The notes under the pieces were generated by a model. It worked only from the letters and a program-made list of their open reading frames with translations, was not told the origin of the DNA and did not search any database. From contig DASQKI010000085.1 of NCBI GenBank assembly GCA_035630615.1, positions 4,242 to 68,241 on the forward strand: a stretch of DNA of 64,000 nt, written 5' to 3'. Shown here in pieces: positions 27,295-35,011 of this stretch (the stretch's first letter is position 1; each line of letters begins with the position of its first letter). Made by a program: the position numbers and the translations under genes. Source of the DNA: DATFRX01 sp035630615. GTDB lineage: Bacteria; Actinomycetota; Actinomycetes; Propionibacteriales; Nocardioidaceae.

Positions 27295-27821
27295 CGCCGC
27301 CTCCCCTCCGTCTCGCGCTCGGCTACGGTCTCGTCGAAGTCTTCACCGATGAGGTCGCGCAGCTTGGCCAACGCATCGGACGTTTGGCTCTTGACGGTCC
27401 CGGTCGAGCAGCCGAGCTCGCCGGCGACCTACTGCGCACTCAGGTCCTCGTAGAAGCGCAGCACGACGACCGCTCGTTGTCGGGCCGGCAGCTGTGCCAG
27501 CGCCTCCATCAGTACCGACCGCTCAGGGACCACGGCGGTCGCATCGTCGTGGTCGATGTCTGGAATGCGGTCGCGAGGCACTTCGTGCCAAGAGCGTCGG
27601 CGCTGCCAGGAGATGTAGGTGTTGACGATCGTTCGCCGTACGTAGGCGTCCATGGCGTCGGGCGCCCGCAGCCGTGGCCAGGCGACGTAGCACTTCTCGA
27701 GGGCGGTCTGGACGAGGTCCTCGGCCAGGCCGTCATCGCCGGTGAGCAGTCGCGCCGTCCGCAGCATCGGCGGCCAGCGCACCGTCACGTACTCACTGAA
27801 CTCAGGGGTGCTGCGCGCCAT
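27291..27821 (-). pseudogene. SigE-type ECF sigma factor interrupted by an amber codon
   Basis: The reading frame from ATG 27821 gives region 2 (FSEYVTVRWPPMLRTARLLT, DLVQTALEKCYVAWPR), then region 4 starts with RQRAVVVLRFYEDLSAQ, hits TAG at 27431-27429 (codon 131), and continues in frame as VAGELGCSTGTVKSQTSDAL to a TGA at 27291. The part after the TAG is the region 4 recognition helix, essential for -35 binding, so the truncated product should be inactive. Alignment to the intact paralogue at 54480-54986 places the TAG at a Glu position. The end overlaps the membrane gene start as ATGA, and the gene starts with a GAGAGGA site. Confidence 0.75.
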
Positions 27822-28236
27822 AGACGGTCCTCTCGTGACGGGGATGCTCGGGCGCGTCACTGGGCCACATCAGCGGCTTGTAAATCAGCGCCGGGCTCAG
27901 AACCGTCGCCGCGACGGCGGCCAGCACCCATGCACCGTGGATCCGGCCTTTGGCCCACAAGACCCCGACGACGACCGCGACGACGAGGACAAGCGCCGGA
28001 ACGACCAGGATGAGAGACCACAGACTGCCACCCAATGCGTCACAGGTTCGGCCCTGGTCGGAGAGAGGTGGCGCCGCCGACGTGTTGTCGAAGCCCTCGC
28101 AGGTCGTGCCGAAGTCGAAGGCGTACACGAGCGCAAGTGCGCAGGTGGCCACCGTCGTCGCGGTGAGCAGCAACCCCACCAGCACGCCACGGTGGAGGCC
28201 ATGCGAGCCGACCTTGTCGCTTTCCGTGATGCTCAT
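27802..28236 (-). CDS. Small membrane protein of unknown function
   Basis: A 144-residue protein with three predicted membrane helices (VLVGLLLTATTVATCALALV, LWSLILVVPALVLVVAVVVG, AWVLAAVAATVLSPALI). Two Cys residues in the first extracytoplasmic loop (TTCEG and RTCDAL) could form a disulfide. ATG 28236 is chosen over an ATG four codons upstream. The 3' end overlaps the broken sigma gene by 20 nt, so the three genes probably formed one operon. No family recognised. Confidence 0.6.
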   Translation of the reverse strand: MSITESDKVGSHGLHRGVLVGLLLTATTVATCALALVYAFDFGTTCEGFDNTSAAPPLSDQGRTCDALGGSLWSLILVVPALVLVVAVVVGVLWAKGRIHGAWVLAAVAATVLSPALIYKPLMWPSDAPEHPRHERTVYGAQHP

Positions 28237-28377
28237 CGACCGTCCCATCTGACGACGTCTCTTCCGACCGTAAGACGCGATGGGGGCGAGATCGGGTTGG
28301 GTGGCGAGTTAGGGCACGGAATCGAACCCGCCGGAGTGCGCGAGCGGGACGGCTAACAGAAAGGGTCCCGGCGCGGA

Positions 28378-28413
28378 CCGGCCGGCTCCCCCGTGAGAGG
28401 GGCAGCCGGCCGG
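28378..28413 (-). terminator. Strong hairpin downstream of the secreted-protein gene
   Basis: CCGGCCGGCT (28378-28387) and AGCCGGCCGG (28404-28413) pair perfectly, with an inner CCCC/GGGG extension. It lies 12 bp beyond the stop at 28425 of the leftward gene. There is no T-run, as is common for actinobacterial terminators. Confidence 0.65.
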
Positions 28414-28424
28414 GGCCGTGGTGC

Positions 28425-28844
28425 TTAGGAGACGGTGACGGTGAAGGGCGCCTTCGGGTTGGGCACCGACGGGCTCGGCGTGATGCCGACCGCGCGCAGG
28501 TCGCGCTTGCCCTTCGACGAGAGGATCACGCGAATGCGGTAACGCCCGTCAGTACCGGTCGAGACGTGTGCTCCTGTGAGGTTCCTCCAACCGTCCGCCG
28601 TCTTTGACTGGATCTTGACGGTCCTGTTGACGGCCGGCGCGCCGTTGATCGTGAAGAGCCCGTGGACGCGGAACTGCTCGCCGCTGTCGACGGCTGTCTT
28701 CGACGGGTGCGCGGTGATGTGCGCAGTCGGCGCCGCGGCCACTGCGGACGTGCCGGCGACGACGCCGCCGGCCAAGAGGCCGCCGGCCATGATGGCGGCA
28801 GCCCCACGCCGAAGCAGGGCACGACGCGTTGACAGGTTGTTCAT
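28425..28844 (-). CDS. Secreted protein with one Ig-like/MG2-like beta domain
   Basis: A 139-residue exported protein. The N-terminus MNNLSTRRALLRRGAAAIMA has twin Arg before a hydrophobic stretch and an AVAAAP-type cleavage region near residue 38, so Sec or Tat export is possible. The mature part (about 100 residues) is a single beta-rich domain: ITAHPSKTAVDSGEQFRVHG, VKIQSKTADGWRNLTG and RYRIRVILSSKGKRDLRAVG, like surface-exposed Ig-like repeats. A GGAGGG site precedes the ATG. Monocistronic with a strong 3' hairpin. Function unknown. Confidence 0.8.
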   Translation of the reverse strand: MNNLSTRRALLRRGAAAIMAGGLLAGGVVAGTSAVAAAPTAHITAHPSKTAVDSGEQFRVHGLFTINGAPAVNRTVKIQSKTADGWRNLTGAHVSTGTDGRYRIRVILSSKGKRDLRAVGITPSPSVPNPKAPFTVTVS

Positions 28845-29033
28845 GGTTCCCTCCAGAAAGATCCGTGGGTGGACACTCCACCCGACCGTGTGAACGCAAC
28901 ACGCCCCAGCAGGGTTGCCCGCGCGCTGTGATCGTTACAACCCTCGCTTCCCGGCGATCACGGCGGATAGGGTCCAACGGCCTCCTGACGCTGGTCGGCC
29001 GTTCCATTGGCCGCCGCGGGCTAGGGTGCCACC

Positions 29034-29753
29034 GTGACCGCAAGGACCGTGCCGGCCGCCGCGTCGACCTGGGTCGCCGGCCGACTGCGCGGCCCGCGTC
29101 GGTCATACCCCGTGGTCGCCGTGGGGCCCCATGCGGTGTACGTCGATGTCCATGGCGACTGCGTCGGCGTGGTCGCCCGCGACGCCGTCGCCTTGCCGAT
29201 CGGGCTGCGCACGACGCTCGACCGACTTCCCGATATCAAGGGGCCGGTCAATGTCGGCCAGGGGCGGGTGTGGTTTGACGAGTACGCGGTCGCGGTCACT
29301 CGTATCGTCGATCCAGGCGTACCCCGTCTCGGACCGCTGCCCGCGTGGTCGACGCCCGTACCCGTCGACCTGCCGGCGTCGGCGCTTCGGGCCCTGGCGG
29401 CCGCCGAGGCGTCGGCGGCGCTGGAGCTGCTCGGTCGCGGCGACGGGCTGACCCCGTCCGGAGATGATGTCCTCGCCGGTTGGTTGGTGGCCCGCCACAC
29501 GACCGGGCGACCGTCAGGGGAGGTCGGCGCTGCGGTCGCGACGCATGCCGCGGACCGGACGACGTCACTGTCGGCGACACTGTTGGGCCGAGCAATCGTT
29601 GGCGAGGCGATCCCGCAATGCCGCGACCTGCTGACCGCCTTGCACGCGGGCGCGGGTGTCGACGGAGCGCTCGCCGCGCTGCTCGCGGTCGGTCACACCT
29701 CCGGCGCGGCTCTCGCGGCCGGCATCTCGCTCGGGCTGGAGGACGCCGCATGA
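29034..29753 (+). CDS. allH: DUF2877 protein, AllH-type subunit of oxamate carbamoyltransferase
   Basis: A 239-residue DUF2877 protein. The signature GRGDGLTPSGDDVLAGWL is present, followed by ATLLGRAIVGEAIPQ. In E. coli the homologue YlbF (AllH) works with FdrA and YlbE as oxamate carbamoyltransferase at the end of anaerobic allantoin breakdown. Here the gene order is allH-allF-allG with overlaps, supporting a complex. The start is GTG at 29034. No allantoin genes lie in the window, so the physiological substrate here is inferred. Confidence 0.85.
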   Translation: MTARTVPAAASTWVAGRLRGPRRSYPVVAVGPHAVYVDVHGDCVGVVARDAVALPIGLRTTLDRLPDIKGPVNVGQGRVWFDEYAVAVTRIVDPGVPRLGPLPAWSTPVPVDLPASALRALAAAEASAALELLGRGDGLTPSGDDVLAGWLVARHTTGRPSGEVGAAVATHAADRTTSLSATLLGRAIVGEAIPQCRDLLTALHAGAGVDGALAALLAVGHTSGAALAAGISLGLEDAA

Positions 29754-31279
29754 ATCACGTCGATGTACGTCGGGGCGCCTACGCCGACTCGGTGACGCTG
29801 ATGCAGGTGAGCCGGTCGGTCGCGACCTCACACGGAGTCGACGGCGCGATGGTGGCGATGGCGACGCCGCTCAACCTGGATCTCCTTGCCGGCATGGGTT
29901 TTGAGCCTCCCGACGCGAGCCCCAACGACATGGTCGTGGCGATCCGTCTCGGGCCAGATGGCGAACTCGACGAGGCGCTCTCGGCTGTCGACGCGGCGCT
30001 GGCGGTGGCCCGTCGGACACGGGCGGCCGGTGCCGTCGAGGCGGCCCCGCACCGTACGACCGCGACCGCGCTTCGCGACTCCGACGCAACGCTCGCGCTC
30101 GTGTCGGTGCCGGGGCCGTATGCCTTCGTCGAAGCGATGGATGCCCTGGCCGCCAGCCGCGATGTCATGGTCTTCAGCGACAACATGCCTCTGGAGCAAG
30201 AGATCCGACTGAAGTCGGAGGCGGCCGAGCGCGATCTCCTCGTCATGGGACCCGACTGCGGCACGGCCGTCGTCGGCGGACTCGGGTTGGGCTTCGCCAA
30301 CGCAACCCGACCCGGACCCGTCGGTGTCGTCGCGGCGTCCGGCACTGGATGCCAGCAGCTGCTCTGCCTCCTCGACTCCGGCGGGGTCGGCATCACCGCG
30401 GCCTTCGGTGTCGGGGGCCGAGACCTGTCGGAGCCGGTGGGCGGCGTGTCGACGCGGCAGGCGATGCGCCGGCTCGACGCGGACCCGGCGACCGAGCTGA
30501 TCGTGGTGGTGTCGAAGCCGCCGGCGGCCACGGTCGCGACCGAGCTCGTGTCGTATGCGGGCGAGCTGTCGACGCCAGCGGAGTTCGTGCTGCTCGGCGC
30601 CGGCGAGCCGGATCTCACGGCCGGGGCCGAGCGGGTGCTGGCCGCGCTCGACCGTCCGACGCCGGCCTGGCCGCGATGGGGCGAGCGCGCGGCCAGCACC
30701 CGCGTCGGTTACCTGCGCGGACTGTATTGCGGCGGCACCCTCTGCGACGAGGCGATGCTGATCGCGGGCCAGGCCGGCGAGACGGGCCAGGCGGGGCAGG
30801 CCGGCCAGACGGGCCAGGCCGGCCAGACGGGCCGGCAACTCGGCCCGGTGCGCAGCAACATCCCGCTGTCGCCGGAGCTGGCGCTCGACGGTTCGCTGAC
30901 GGCGCCGGCGCACCTCATGATCGACTTCGGCGACGACGCGCTGACCGCCGGCCGGGCCCATCCGATGATCGACCCGACCCTGCGGCTGGAGCGTCTCGCG
31001 GCGGAGGCCGCCGATCCCGACACGGCCGTGCTGTTGCTCGACGTGGTGCTCGGGCACGGCGCGCATCCGGATCCGGCGGCCGACCTGGCACCGGAGGTCG
31101 CGGCCACCACCACGCGCGGCGTGCCGGTCGTCATAGCTCTGGTCGGCACGGCCGCCGACCCCCAGGACCTCGAAGGTCAGGCGACCGCGCTGGCCGACGC
31201 CGGGGCCGAGGTCTTCGCCTCCAACGCCGAGGCGACCCGGCGAGCGGTCGCGCTGGTCGGCACAGGAGGCCTCCGATGA
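29750..31279 (+). CDS. allF: FdrA-like, AllF-type subunit of oxamate carbamoyltransferase
   Basis: A 509-residue FdrA protein with two CoA-ligase-like Rossmann lobes. VRRGAYADSVTLMQVSR at the start, NMPLEQEIRLKSEAAERDLL, VMGPDCGTAVVGGLGLGFAN and GTGCQQLLCLLDSGGVGI match the family. The C-terminal lobe has LRGLYCGGTLCDEAML and LMIDFGDDALTAGRAHPMID. Between them residues 340-361 are a Gly-Gln-Ala-Gly/Thr repeat run encoded by a DNA tandem repeat, absent from typical relatives. ATG 29750 overlaps the allH stop as ATGA and the end overlaps allG as ATGA. Confidence 0.88.
   Translation: MNHVDVRRGAYADSVTLMQVSRSVATSHGVDGAMVAMATPLNLDLLAGMGFEPPDASPNDMVVAIRLGPDGELDEALSAVDAALAVARRTRAAGAVEAAPHRTTATALRDSDATLALVSVPGPYAFVEAMDALAASRDVMVFSDNMPLEQEIRLKSEAAERDLLVMGPDCGTAVVGGLGLGFANATRPGPVGVVAASGTGCQQLLCLLDSGGVGITAAFGVGGRDLSEPVGGVSTRQAMRRLDADPATELIVVVSKPPAATVATELVSYAGELSTPAEFVLLGAGEPDLTAGAERVLAALDRPTPAWPRWGERAASTRVGYLRGLYCGGTLCDEAMLIAGQAGETGQAGQAGQTGQAGQTGRQLGPVRSNIPLSPELALDGSLTAPAHLMIDFGDDALTAGRAHPMIDPTLRLERLAAEAADPDTAVLLLDVVLGHGAHPDPAADLAPEVAATTTRGVPVVIALVGTAADPQDLEGQATALADAGAEVFASNAEATRRAVALVGTGGLR
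30767..30832. repeat. In-frame GQAG/GQT tandem repeat in allF
   Basis: The run is built from 18-bp and 27-bp units starting GGCCAGGC and ending in GAGACG or CAGACG. It encodes GQAGET, GQAGQAGQT and GQAGQT. Units are multiples of three, so copy-number change keeps the frame. It lies at the linker between the two lobes. Confidence 0.85.
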
Positions 31280-32700
31280 CCGACCCCCTGCACCGCGAGC
31301 CCTCTGTCGTCGCGACCGGCGTCGACCTCCTCGCCGACGCGGTCGATGCCCAGGCGGCTCCGGTGACCCGAGTCGACTGGCAGCCTCCGATGCCCGGCAC
31401 CGACGACGATCTCGCCACGGTCGCGGGCGATCGACGCCGGCCCGCCGCCAACGCCGAGGCGGTCCGTCGGATGCTCGACGTCTCGGCGCACCTCGTCGAC
31501 GTGGTGCCGGCTCGCGAAGCACTCGGCCTCGGCGCCGGCGACTTCTTGCATGCCGGCCCGCCGATCACGTGGGAGCGGGCCTCCGGCCCGATGCGCGGCG
31601 CGCTCATGGGGGCGTGTGCGTTGGAAGGTCTTGTCGACGACCCGGAGCGCGCCGCGCCGATGCTGGCCACCGGAACCCAGGTGAGCCTGGATCCGTGCCA
31701 TCACCATGGCGCCGTCGGGCCGATGGCAGGCGTCGTGTCCGCGTCGATGTGGATGTGGGTCCTCGAAGATCCGGCGTCCGGTCGCCGCACGTACTGCTCG
31801 CTCAACGAGGGACTCGGCAAGGTGCTCCGCTACGGGGCGTACTCCCCCGACGTCCTCGATCGGCTGCGCTGGATGTCGACGACACTCGGCCCTCTGCTCC
31901 AGGCAGCCGTCCGGCGGGCCGGTCCGATCGACGTCACCGCGATCCTCACGCAGATGCTGCACATGGGCGACGAGGCGCACAATCGCAACCGATCCGGCAC
32001 GCTGATGTTGCTGCGCGACCTGGGACCAGCGCTCGTCGACGCCGGTGCGAGCGGCGATGTTGCCGAGGCGATCCGGTTCATCGGCGGCAACGACCACTTC
32101 TTCCTCAACCTCGCGATGCCGGCCTGCAAGCTCGCGCTCGACGCCGCCCGAGACGTCGAGGGATCGACGATGGTCGTCGCGATGGCGCGCAACGGGACCG
32201 ACTTCGGGATCCAGGTGTCCGGCACGGGCGACCGGTGGTTCACCGGACCCGCACAGGTGCCCGAGGGTCTTTACCTCGGCGACTACGGACCTGACGACGC
32301 CAACCCCGACATCGGCGACTCGGCGATCACCGAGACGGCCGGGCTCGGCGGCTTCTCGATGGCGGCCGCGCCGGCGATCGTCCGGTTCGTCGGCGGCACC
32401 GTCCCCGACGCGCTCGCGACCACGCGACGCATGTACGAGATCACGCTGGCCGAGAGCCCGCGATGGTCCGTACCCACGTTGGAGTTCCGCGGCGCCCCGA
32501 CCGGCATCGACGTCTCGCTGGTGTGTCGTACCGGCATCGTGCCGCAGATCAACACCGGCATGGCCGGCCGCGTGGCGGGCGTCGGCCAGGTCGGTGCCGG
32601 CCTCGTCACGCCCCCTGCCGAGATCTTCCCGGCAGCGCTCGCCGAGCTGGCGGCGTCGGCTGACCGGCAACCCTCCGCGAGTGGCGCACGGTCGTCGTAA
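31276..32700 (+). CDS. allG: DUF1116 protein, AllG-type subunit of oxamate carbamoyltransferase
   Basis: A 474-residue DUF1116 (YlbE/AllG) protein. Typical segments are GPPITWERASGPMRGALMGA, SLDPCHHHGAVGPMAGVVSA, QMLHMGDEAHNRNRSGTLML, FIGGNDHFFLNLAMPACKLA and VCRTGIVPQINTGMAGR. The three-His HHH cluster and the MGDEAHNRNR stretch are likely at the active site. ATG 31276 overlaps allF. The final seven residues and the TAA are encoded by the left arm of a palindromic element, so the natural C-terminus may have been altered. Confidence 0.88.
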   Translation: MTDPLHREPSVVATGVDLLADAVDAQAAPVTRVDWQPPMPGTDDDLATVAGDRRRPAANAEAVRRMLDVSAHLVDVVPAREALGLGAGDFLHAGPPITWERASGPMRGALMGACALEGLVDDPERAAPMLATGTQVSLDPCHHHGAVGPMAGVVSASMWMWVLEDPASGRRTYCSLNEGLGKVLRYGAYSPDVLDRLRWMSTTLGPLLQAAVRRAGPIDVTAILTQMLHMGDEAHNRNRSGTLMLLRDLGPALVDAGASGDVAEAIRFIGGNDHFFLNLAMPACKLALDAARDVEGSTMVVAMARNGTDFGIQVSGTGDRWFTGPAQVPEGLYLGDYGPDDANPDIGDSAITETAGLGGFSMAAAPAIVRFVGGTVPDALATTRRMYEITLAESPRWSVPTLEFRGAPTGIDVSLVCRTGIVPQINTGMAGRVAGVGQVGAGLVTPPAEIFPAALAELAASADRQPSASGARSS

Positions 32701-32734
32701 ATCGCGCCCGCTGACGGCAACGGTGCGCCACTCG
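32678..32734. repeat. Palindromic element, copy 2 (end of allG, before marC)
   Basis: CGAGTGGCGCACGGTCGTCG (32678-32697) and CGGCAACGGTGCGCCACTCG (32715-32734) pair at 17 of 20 positions around a 17-nt loop. The left arm differs from copy 1 at 3971 by a single base. It covers the allG stop codon and sits between convergent genes, so it may double as a terminator. Confidence 0.85.
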
Positions 32735-32745
32735 GCGATTAGGCC

Positions 32746-33363
32746 TCAGCCCTCGCCCGCGATGAACGCGCGCACCGCGTCAGCCACGAGCTGGACGGCG
32801 ATCGCCGACAGCAGCAGACCGCTGATCCGGGTCACGAGCGTCACGCCCGACTCGTGGATGAGACGCAGGATCACGACCGAGTAGCGCATGAACGCCCACA
32901 GCATCACGTGCACGCCGACGACGCCGAGCGCCACTGCTGTGAACGTGGGCGCGTCGTCGACTCGCTCCACGAACACCATCGTCGCCACGATCGCGCCGGG
33001 CCCGGCGAGCAGCGGCGTTCCGAGCGGCACGAGCGCGACGTTGACGTCCTTGGTCTCGACCGGCTCGTCCTCCTTGCCGGTCAGCAACTCCAGCGCGACC
33101 AGCAACAACAGCAACCCACCGGCACATTGGAGGGCTGGCAGCGAGATGTTGAGGTACGTCAGAAGCTGCCGTCCGAACAACGCGAACGACACGATGACCA
33201 GGAAGGCCACGGCGACGGCCTGCCAGGCGGCGCGCTTGCGTTGGCGAGGCGTGCCACCGCTGGTCAGCGCCAAGAAGAGCGGGATCGTGCCCGGCGGGTC
33301 CATGATCACGAACAGGGTCACGAAGACCGAGGCCAGCAGGGTGCCGTCGACCACATCACTCAC
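32746..33363 (-). CDS. MarC-family integral membrane protein
   Basis: A 205-residue protein of the MarC family with six predicted helices. FVIMDPPGTIPLFLALT is the diagnostic first-helix motif (DPxGxxPxF), repeated in the second half as VPLGTPLLAGPGAIVATMVF. The role of MarC proteins is unknown despite the old antibiotic-resistance name. GTG 33363 overlaps the stop of the PHP gene as GTGA, so the two are co-transcribed. Confidence 0.92.
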   Translation of the reverse strand: MSDVVDGTLLASVFVTLFVIMDPPGTIPLFLALTSGGTPRQRKRAAWQAVAVAFLVIVSFALFGRQLLTYLNISLPALQCAGGLLLLLVALELLTGKEDEPVETKDVNVALVPLGTPLLAGPGAIVATMVFVERVDDAPTFTAVALGVVGVHVMLWAFMRYSVVILRLIHESGVTLVTRISGLLLSAIAVQLVADAVRAFIAGEG

Positions 33364-34190
33364 GGGAGGGCCGCCAGCAGCCGCTCGAACTGGTCCGGCG
33401 CGGTCGTCTCGCCTCCCAGCGGATGGTCGAGCTTGCCCGCACCGTGGTAGTCGCTGCCGCCGGTCGCGACGAGCCCGACATCGGCCGCGATCGACCGCAG
33501 GCTGGCCCGCGTCTGTGGATCTTGATCCCGGTGGTCGACCTCGATGCCGGTCAAGCCAGCGTCGGCGAGCTCGCCGAGAACCTCGGCGGTCAGCACGCGG
33601 CGACTGCCGCGACTCCAGGGGTGCGCGATCACGCTCACCCCGCCAGCTTGGCGTACGAGCTCGATCATCTGAGTGACCTCGGTGGCGTAGCGACGCACAT
33701 ATCCGGGCCGCCCCCAGGCCAGATAGCGCGAGAACGCCTCGCTTCGGTCGCGCACGACGCCCAAGGCCACCATGGCGTCGGCCACGTGCGGGCGCCCGGT
33801 CGCCGACGCCGATCCGGAGGCTCGCGCGACGTCGTCCTCGGTGATGTCGACGCCGGCCCCGCGGAGCCGCGCCAGCATCACCGGCAGCCGTGAGGTACGC
33901 CCGGCGAGGATCCGTTCGAGCTGTTTCGCTAACGGCGAAAACGTCGGGTCCAGCTGATAAGCGAGCAGGTGAACGCCCACGTCGTCGTACCGGCAGGACA
34001 GCTCCATACCGGTTATCAGGCGTAGTTCATGACACGCAGCCGTTTGCTCGGCTTCGTCCCATCCGTCCGCTGTGTCATGATCGGTGAGTGCCACCACGTG
34101 GAGTGATGCCTCAACTGCGTGACCGATCAGCTCAGCGGGCGAATCGGTGCCATCGGAGCAATGTGAGTGCGTGTGCAGGTCAATCAGCAC
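33360..34190 (-). CDS. PHP-domain phosphoesterase
   Basis: A 276-residue metal-dependent phosphoesterase of the PHP family. The four PHP motifs are visible: IDLHTHSHCSDG, ALTDHDTADGWDEA, GMELSCRYDDVGVHLLAY and the terminal GGSDYHGAGK, with an internal SVIAHPWSRG. Single-domain members of this size act as nucleotide or oligoribonucleotide phosphatases (RNase AM/YciV-like, AMP-type substrates). The start is GTG 34190. It heads a PHP-marC operon often seen near DUF6758 genes in actinobacteria. Confidence 0.9.
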   Translation of the reverse strand: MLIDLHTHSHCSDGTDSPAELIGHAVEASLHVVALTDHDTADGWDEAEQTAACHELRLITGMELSCRYDDVGVHLLAYQLDPTFSPLAKQLERILAGRTSRLPVMLARLRGAGVDITEDDVARASGSASATGRPHVADAMVALGVVRDRSEAFSRYLAWGRPGYVRRYATEVTQMIELVRQAGGVSVIAHPWSRGSRRVLTAEVLGELADAGLTGIEVDHRDQDPQTRASLRSIAADVGLVATGGSDYHGAGKLDHPLGGETTAPDQFERLLAALP

Positions 34191-34300
34191 CGCGACAGCC
34201 TATCTACCGCAAATATCACATGTTGGGATGCTAGGTGTCTGAAGTTCCTTACTATGTGCAATTGTCCCTACACAAAGAGTAGCTAGCGGGTGGTTTGGAC

Positions 34301-35011
34301 GTGCGCGGCGGGTCGGAGGGCAGGTCAACAACGGTCGGGGGGCAACAGATCGTCATCGCCTTTCCGGGGACCGAGGAGGTCAGGACAACTGTAGAGGTCA
34401 CGACTCCGGTAGATCTCACGCCTTCGCGAGTCGTGGCGCCTACAGAAGTCGGCCCAGCTGCGCCGGACACCCCCGGCGAGGAGCTGATCGATCTCGCAAA
34501 GCGCGGCGATCGTGACGCCTTCGCCCATCTGTACGAGCAGCACGTCCGAGGGGTCTACCGCTATGTCTATTACCGCGTCGGCGCCCGCCACCTCGCAGAA
34601 GACATCACCAGCGAAACGTTTTGCCGCGCTCTGCGGTCGCTGGGCTCCTATCGCGGCACCGACGCAACCCTGGCGGCTTGGTTGGTAACCATCGCTCGGA
34701 ACCTCGTCACCGATCACTTCAAATGCGGGGCCCGTCGTCACGAGGTCGCCACGGACGAGCCACAGCCCGGAGCGTCACCGGCCCCCACGCCCGAAGAGGC
34801 AGCGATCTCGTCGTTGACGAGTGACTCCCTGATCAACAGCCTGGACGAGCTGACCGAGGCGCAGCGCGACTGCCTGATCCTCCGGTTCATTCAGGGTATC
34901 TCGGTCGCGGAAACAGCGGACATCCTTCGCCGGTCCGAAGGATCGGTCAAACAGTTACAATGGAGGGCCATTCGCCGGCTCGCCATGGTTATTTCCGAGG
35001 AGATGAGGTGA
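34301..35011 (+). CDS. BldN-like ECF sigma factor
   Basis: A 236-residue ECF sigma with an unusually long N-terminal extension of about 60 residues (Thr/Val-rich). Region 2 is FAHLYEQHVRGVYRYVYYRV with AEDITSETFCRAL, and region 4 ends RSEGSVKQLQWRAIRRLAMV. Extension and sequence type recall Streptomyces BldN, which is made as a proprotein. The start is uncertain: GTG 34301, TTG 34295 or a later GTG at 34433. The stop overlaps the next gene as GTGA, typical for a sigma/anti-sigma pair. Confidence 0.85.
   Translation: MRGGSEGRSTTVGGQQIVIAFPGTEEVRTTVEVTTPVDLTPSRVVAPTEVGPAAPDTPGEELIDLAKRGDRDAFAHLYEQHVRGVYRYVYYRVGARHLAEDITSETFCRALRSLGSYRGTDATLAAWLVTIARNLVTDHFKCGARRHEVATDEPQPGASPAPTPEEAAISSLTSDSLINSLDELTEAQRDCLILRFIQGISVAETADILRRSEGSVKQLQWRAIRRLAMVISEEMR

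Noticed and set aside
28250..28340. Possible tRNA on the minus strand because of a GGTTCGATTCC-like T-loop
   Set aside because: The flanking bases do not form a T-stem, acceptor stem or D-arm, so this is chance similarity.
34224..34260. A -35/-10 promoter upstream of the BldN-like sigma gene
   Set aside because: TTGGGA and TACTAT are present but 21 bp apart, too far for a standard promoter; no confident call is possible.
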